Source: an uncultured Collinsella sp.
GTDB lineage: Bacteria; Actinomycetota; Coriobacteriia; Coriobacteriales; Coriobacteriaceae
Direction: 5' to 3'
Length of the DNA: 32,881 nucleotides
Assembly: GCA_900751695.1 (NCBI GenBank)
Contig: CAADSS010000036.1
Location: 1-32,881, forward strand
Position numbers and translations under genes: made by a program. Under the pieces are notes generated by a model. It did not search any database. It saw nothing but the letters and a program-made list of their open reading frames with translations, and was not told the origin of the DNA. This document shows, in pieces, positions 31,486 through 32,881 of the stretch. Positions within the stretch are counted from its first letter, which is position 1. Each line of letters opens with the position of its first letter.

Positions 31486-32748
31486 CTATCCCGCCAGCGA
31501 CCCCTCGCCCCTCGCGGCCCTGGCCCTTTCGATGCAGCCGGGCGTGAGGTCGAGCTCGCCGGGCGCCAGCTCCTCTATCCCGAACGCGTCCATGAGGGCG
31601 GAGGCGTCCTCCCCGAGGGCCATCCGCAGCACGCGCGCCGGCGTCAGGAACCCGAGCGCCCCCCTCGGCTCGGAGTTCACCTGCGACATGAGCAGCGCGC
31701 AGTCCGCCGCCGTCAGCCGGTCGAACCTGGCCCCGGCGCCCCTGGGCAGCAGCTTCCTGATCTCCACGTGGTTCTTCTCGCACGCGCCCTTCTGCTGGCT
31801 CTGCCGGGGGTCGCAGTAGAAGAGCCTGGTCTCGCCGTCCCGCTCGCCGAGCAGCGCCGCGATGGCGCCCTCGTCGGCGAACTCGCTCCCGTTGTCGGTG
31901 AGCACGGCGCCGAAGGCGCGCCTCGCGCCGTCCTCGCCGAGGACCCCGCGCAGGGAGGAGAGCGCCGCCAGGACCGAGGCGCACGTGCCGTCCGGCAGCG
32001 GCAGGGCCAGCTGGAAGCGGCTCGGGCGGTGCAGGAGCGTGAGGAGCCTGGCGGAGTCGCCCCTGGAGCCCTCGACGGTGTCCATCTCCCAGGCCGCGGC
32101 GCAGGCGTCCTCGCCGAGCGCGAGGAACGACGCGTGCGACCTGCGCGCCGAGTGGGACGTCGCCCTCTTCGGGGCCCGGCGCGACCTCGGCCTGTAGCCG
32201 ACCTTGCGCCTGAGCTCCATGTTCGTCATGCCGTCGTAGCCGGCGTCCACCCACCTGTAGACGGTGGAGGCGCTGAGCCCGGGGGTCGTCGCCGCTATCT
32301 GCTGCGGGGAGAGCCCGCGCGCGAGCCCGTCCCTGATGGCCGCGAGCTTGGCGGCGGCGCCCTCCTCGGTCTCGTCGATCCCGGACCTGCTCGCCGAGAG
32401 CTCGGCGTCGGCCGCCTCCTGCGCCCTCCTGGCGCTGTAGAACACCCTGGGCCTCCTCGAGCAGCCGTAGCCCCTCCTGTGCGAGCAGCCGTTGCAGCAC
32501 CTCGGCCACGCGGAGAGCCTGGGGCAGGCCCCCGACAGGTCCGCGGGCGCGGGCTCGCCGTAGCGCGAGCGCGGCGCGGTGACGTAGCGGTGCGCCGCCA
32601 CCTCCCTGGTCACGGTCGAGGGCGACCTGCCGAGCTCCGCGGCGATCTCGCGGGCGCTGCGGTTGCGGTCGAGCATCCTCTCGACCGTGTTCCTCTCGTG
32701 CCTCGTGAGCCTCCCGTACGACCTTCCGGACGGCTTGGGTCTGGACAT
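31486..32748 (-). CDS. IS30-family transposase
   Basis: This 420-residue DDE transposase has an N-terminal IS30-type helix-turn-helix (residues 12-50; RLTRHERNTVERMLDRNRSA, then EIAAELGRSPSTVTREV). A cysteine-rich stretch follows, then a second helix-turn-helix (GLSPQQIAATTPGLSASTVYRWVD). The catalytic core has D in EMDTVEG, D in LTDNGSEF and E in KGACEKNHVEIRKLLP, the IS30 signature. The reading frame is intact, so the element may be active. The start at 32748 has GGAGGGAGG upstream. A longer frame over the same bases (31445-32863, minus) is an artefact of high G+C. Confidence 0.94.
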   Translation of the reverse strand: MSRPKPSGRSYGRLTRHERNTVERMLDRNRSAREIAAELGRSPSTVTREVAAHRYVTAPRSRYGEPAPADLSGACPRLSAWPRCCNGCSHRRGYGCSRRPRVFYSARRAQEAADAELSASRSGIDETEEGAAAKLAAIRDGLARGLSPQQIAATTPGLSASTVYRWVDAGYDGMTNMELRRKVGYRPRSRRAPKRATSHSARRSHASFLALGEDACAAAWEMDTVEGSRGDSARLLTLLHRPSRFQLALPLPDGTCASVLAALSSLRGVLGEDGARRAFGAVLTDNGSEFADEGAIAALLGERDGETRLFYCDPRQSQQKGACEKNHVEIRKLLPRGAGARFDRLTAADCALLMSQVNSEPRGALGFLTPARVLRMALGEDASALMDAFGIEELAPGELDLTPGCIERARAARGEGSLAG

Positions 32749-32814
32749 GCCGGCCTCCCTCCATCGCGGGCCGGGGGATTCCGGCCCCTCTGGGGTTGCC
32801 TACCCGGATTCGCG

Positions 32815-32854
32815 CCTCAGGACTCAGCGCAACGCGTTGCGCTGAGTCCTGAGG
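32815..32854. repeat. 40-bp perfect palindrome inside the IS right end
   Basis: The sequence reads the same on both strands with no spacer; its centre is between 32834 and 32835. It contains GGACTCAGCGCAACG and its complement back to back. A single further copy of that 15-mer is at 31441-31455, just beyond the transposase stop. The copies may be subterminal transposase sites or a hairpin that blocks read-through into the transposase gene. Confidence 0.85.
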
Positions 32855-32881
32855 CTGTTGCAATGAAAATGAGAATCAAGG

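Larger units (their letters stand above)
31263..32879. mobile_element. IS30-family insertion sequence
   Basis: The element is 1617 bp long. Its ends are inverted repeats of 28 bases (31263-31290 and 32852-32879) that match at 23 positions, pattern TTGATT.TCA.T.TCA..GCAACAGCCT. Two bases, GG, lie outside each end and fit the 2-bp target duplication known for IS30. One transposase gene lies inside. The window ends exactly at the right-hand GG, so the right flank is not seen. The very high G+C of the transposase differs from the neighbours. Confidence 0.82.

Noticed and set aside
31445..32863. 472-residue minus-strand frame overlapping the transposase
   Set aside because: Low-complexity Arg/Gly/Ala composition; the other minus frame has all IS30 motifs.

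Overview
The window is a G+C-rich chromosomal segment, most likely from a gut actinobacterium of the class Coriobacteriia, probably Collinsella. This rests on gene content, codon use, the T-box-controlled pheST operon and the style of the intergenic repeats. No 16S rRNA is present, so the placement is an inference. Genes are packed on both strands.

Region 1 (1-7.2 kb) is core metabolism: recQ; a GntR/UTRA regulator followed by an FrlB-like sugar isomerase (SIS) protein behind paired candidate operators; an L-2-hydroxyacid (lactate/hydroxyisocaproate) dehydrogenase; metA, with the glutamate that marks acetyl-CoA users; and 5-formyltetrahydrofolate cyclo-ligase. A 152-bp element with perfect 23-bp inverted ends follows. 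Region 2 (7.25-10.3 kb) is a 1010-residue M16C insulinase-type zinc peptidase.

Region 3 (10.3-17.2 kb) looks accessory. It starts with a 620-bp non-coding stretch holding a large inverted repeat and many GAGAGATA boxes. Next come a Schlafen/AlbA-type ATP-binding regulator, an unrecognised 163-residue protein, and a divergent Sau3AI-type restriction-modification pair: a C5 methyltransferase and a MutH/Sau3AI-fold nuclease. The promoter region between that pair carries four GATC sites, two of them in a nested dyad. A DUF5710 protein and a tRNA-Val(GAC) gene close the region.

Region 4 (17.5-28.3 kb) is again core: an EamA transporter, a DUF4012 membrane-anchored protein, glmM, an M32 carboxypeptidase, and pheS-pheT behind a T-box leader. 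Region 5 (28.4-31.3 kb) is a three-gene ECF-type metal uptake operon (cbiM-cbiQ-cbiO). Its promoter carries GTGTTAC-N14-GTAACAC, which matches the NikR-type operator and so predicts nickel control and probably nickel transport.

Region 6 (31.26-32.88 kb) is an apparently complete IS30-family element. It has matched terminal inverted repeats and GG on both sides, and it lies 4 bp after the cbiO stop codon. The strongest candidates for new biology are regulatory: the GATC dyad in the restriction-modification promoter, the GAGAGATA array before the Schlafen-like gene, the paired ATAGAACAA boxes before the SIS gene, and the NikR-type site.
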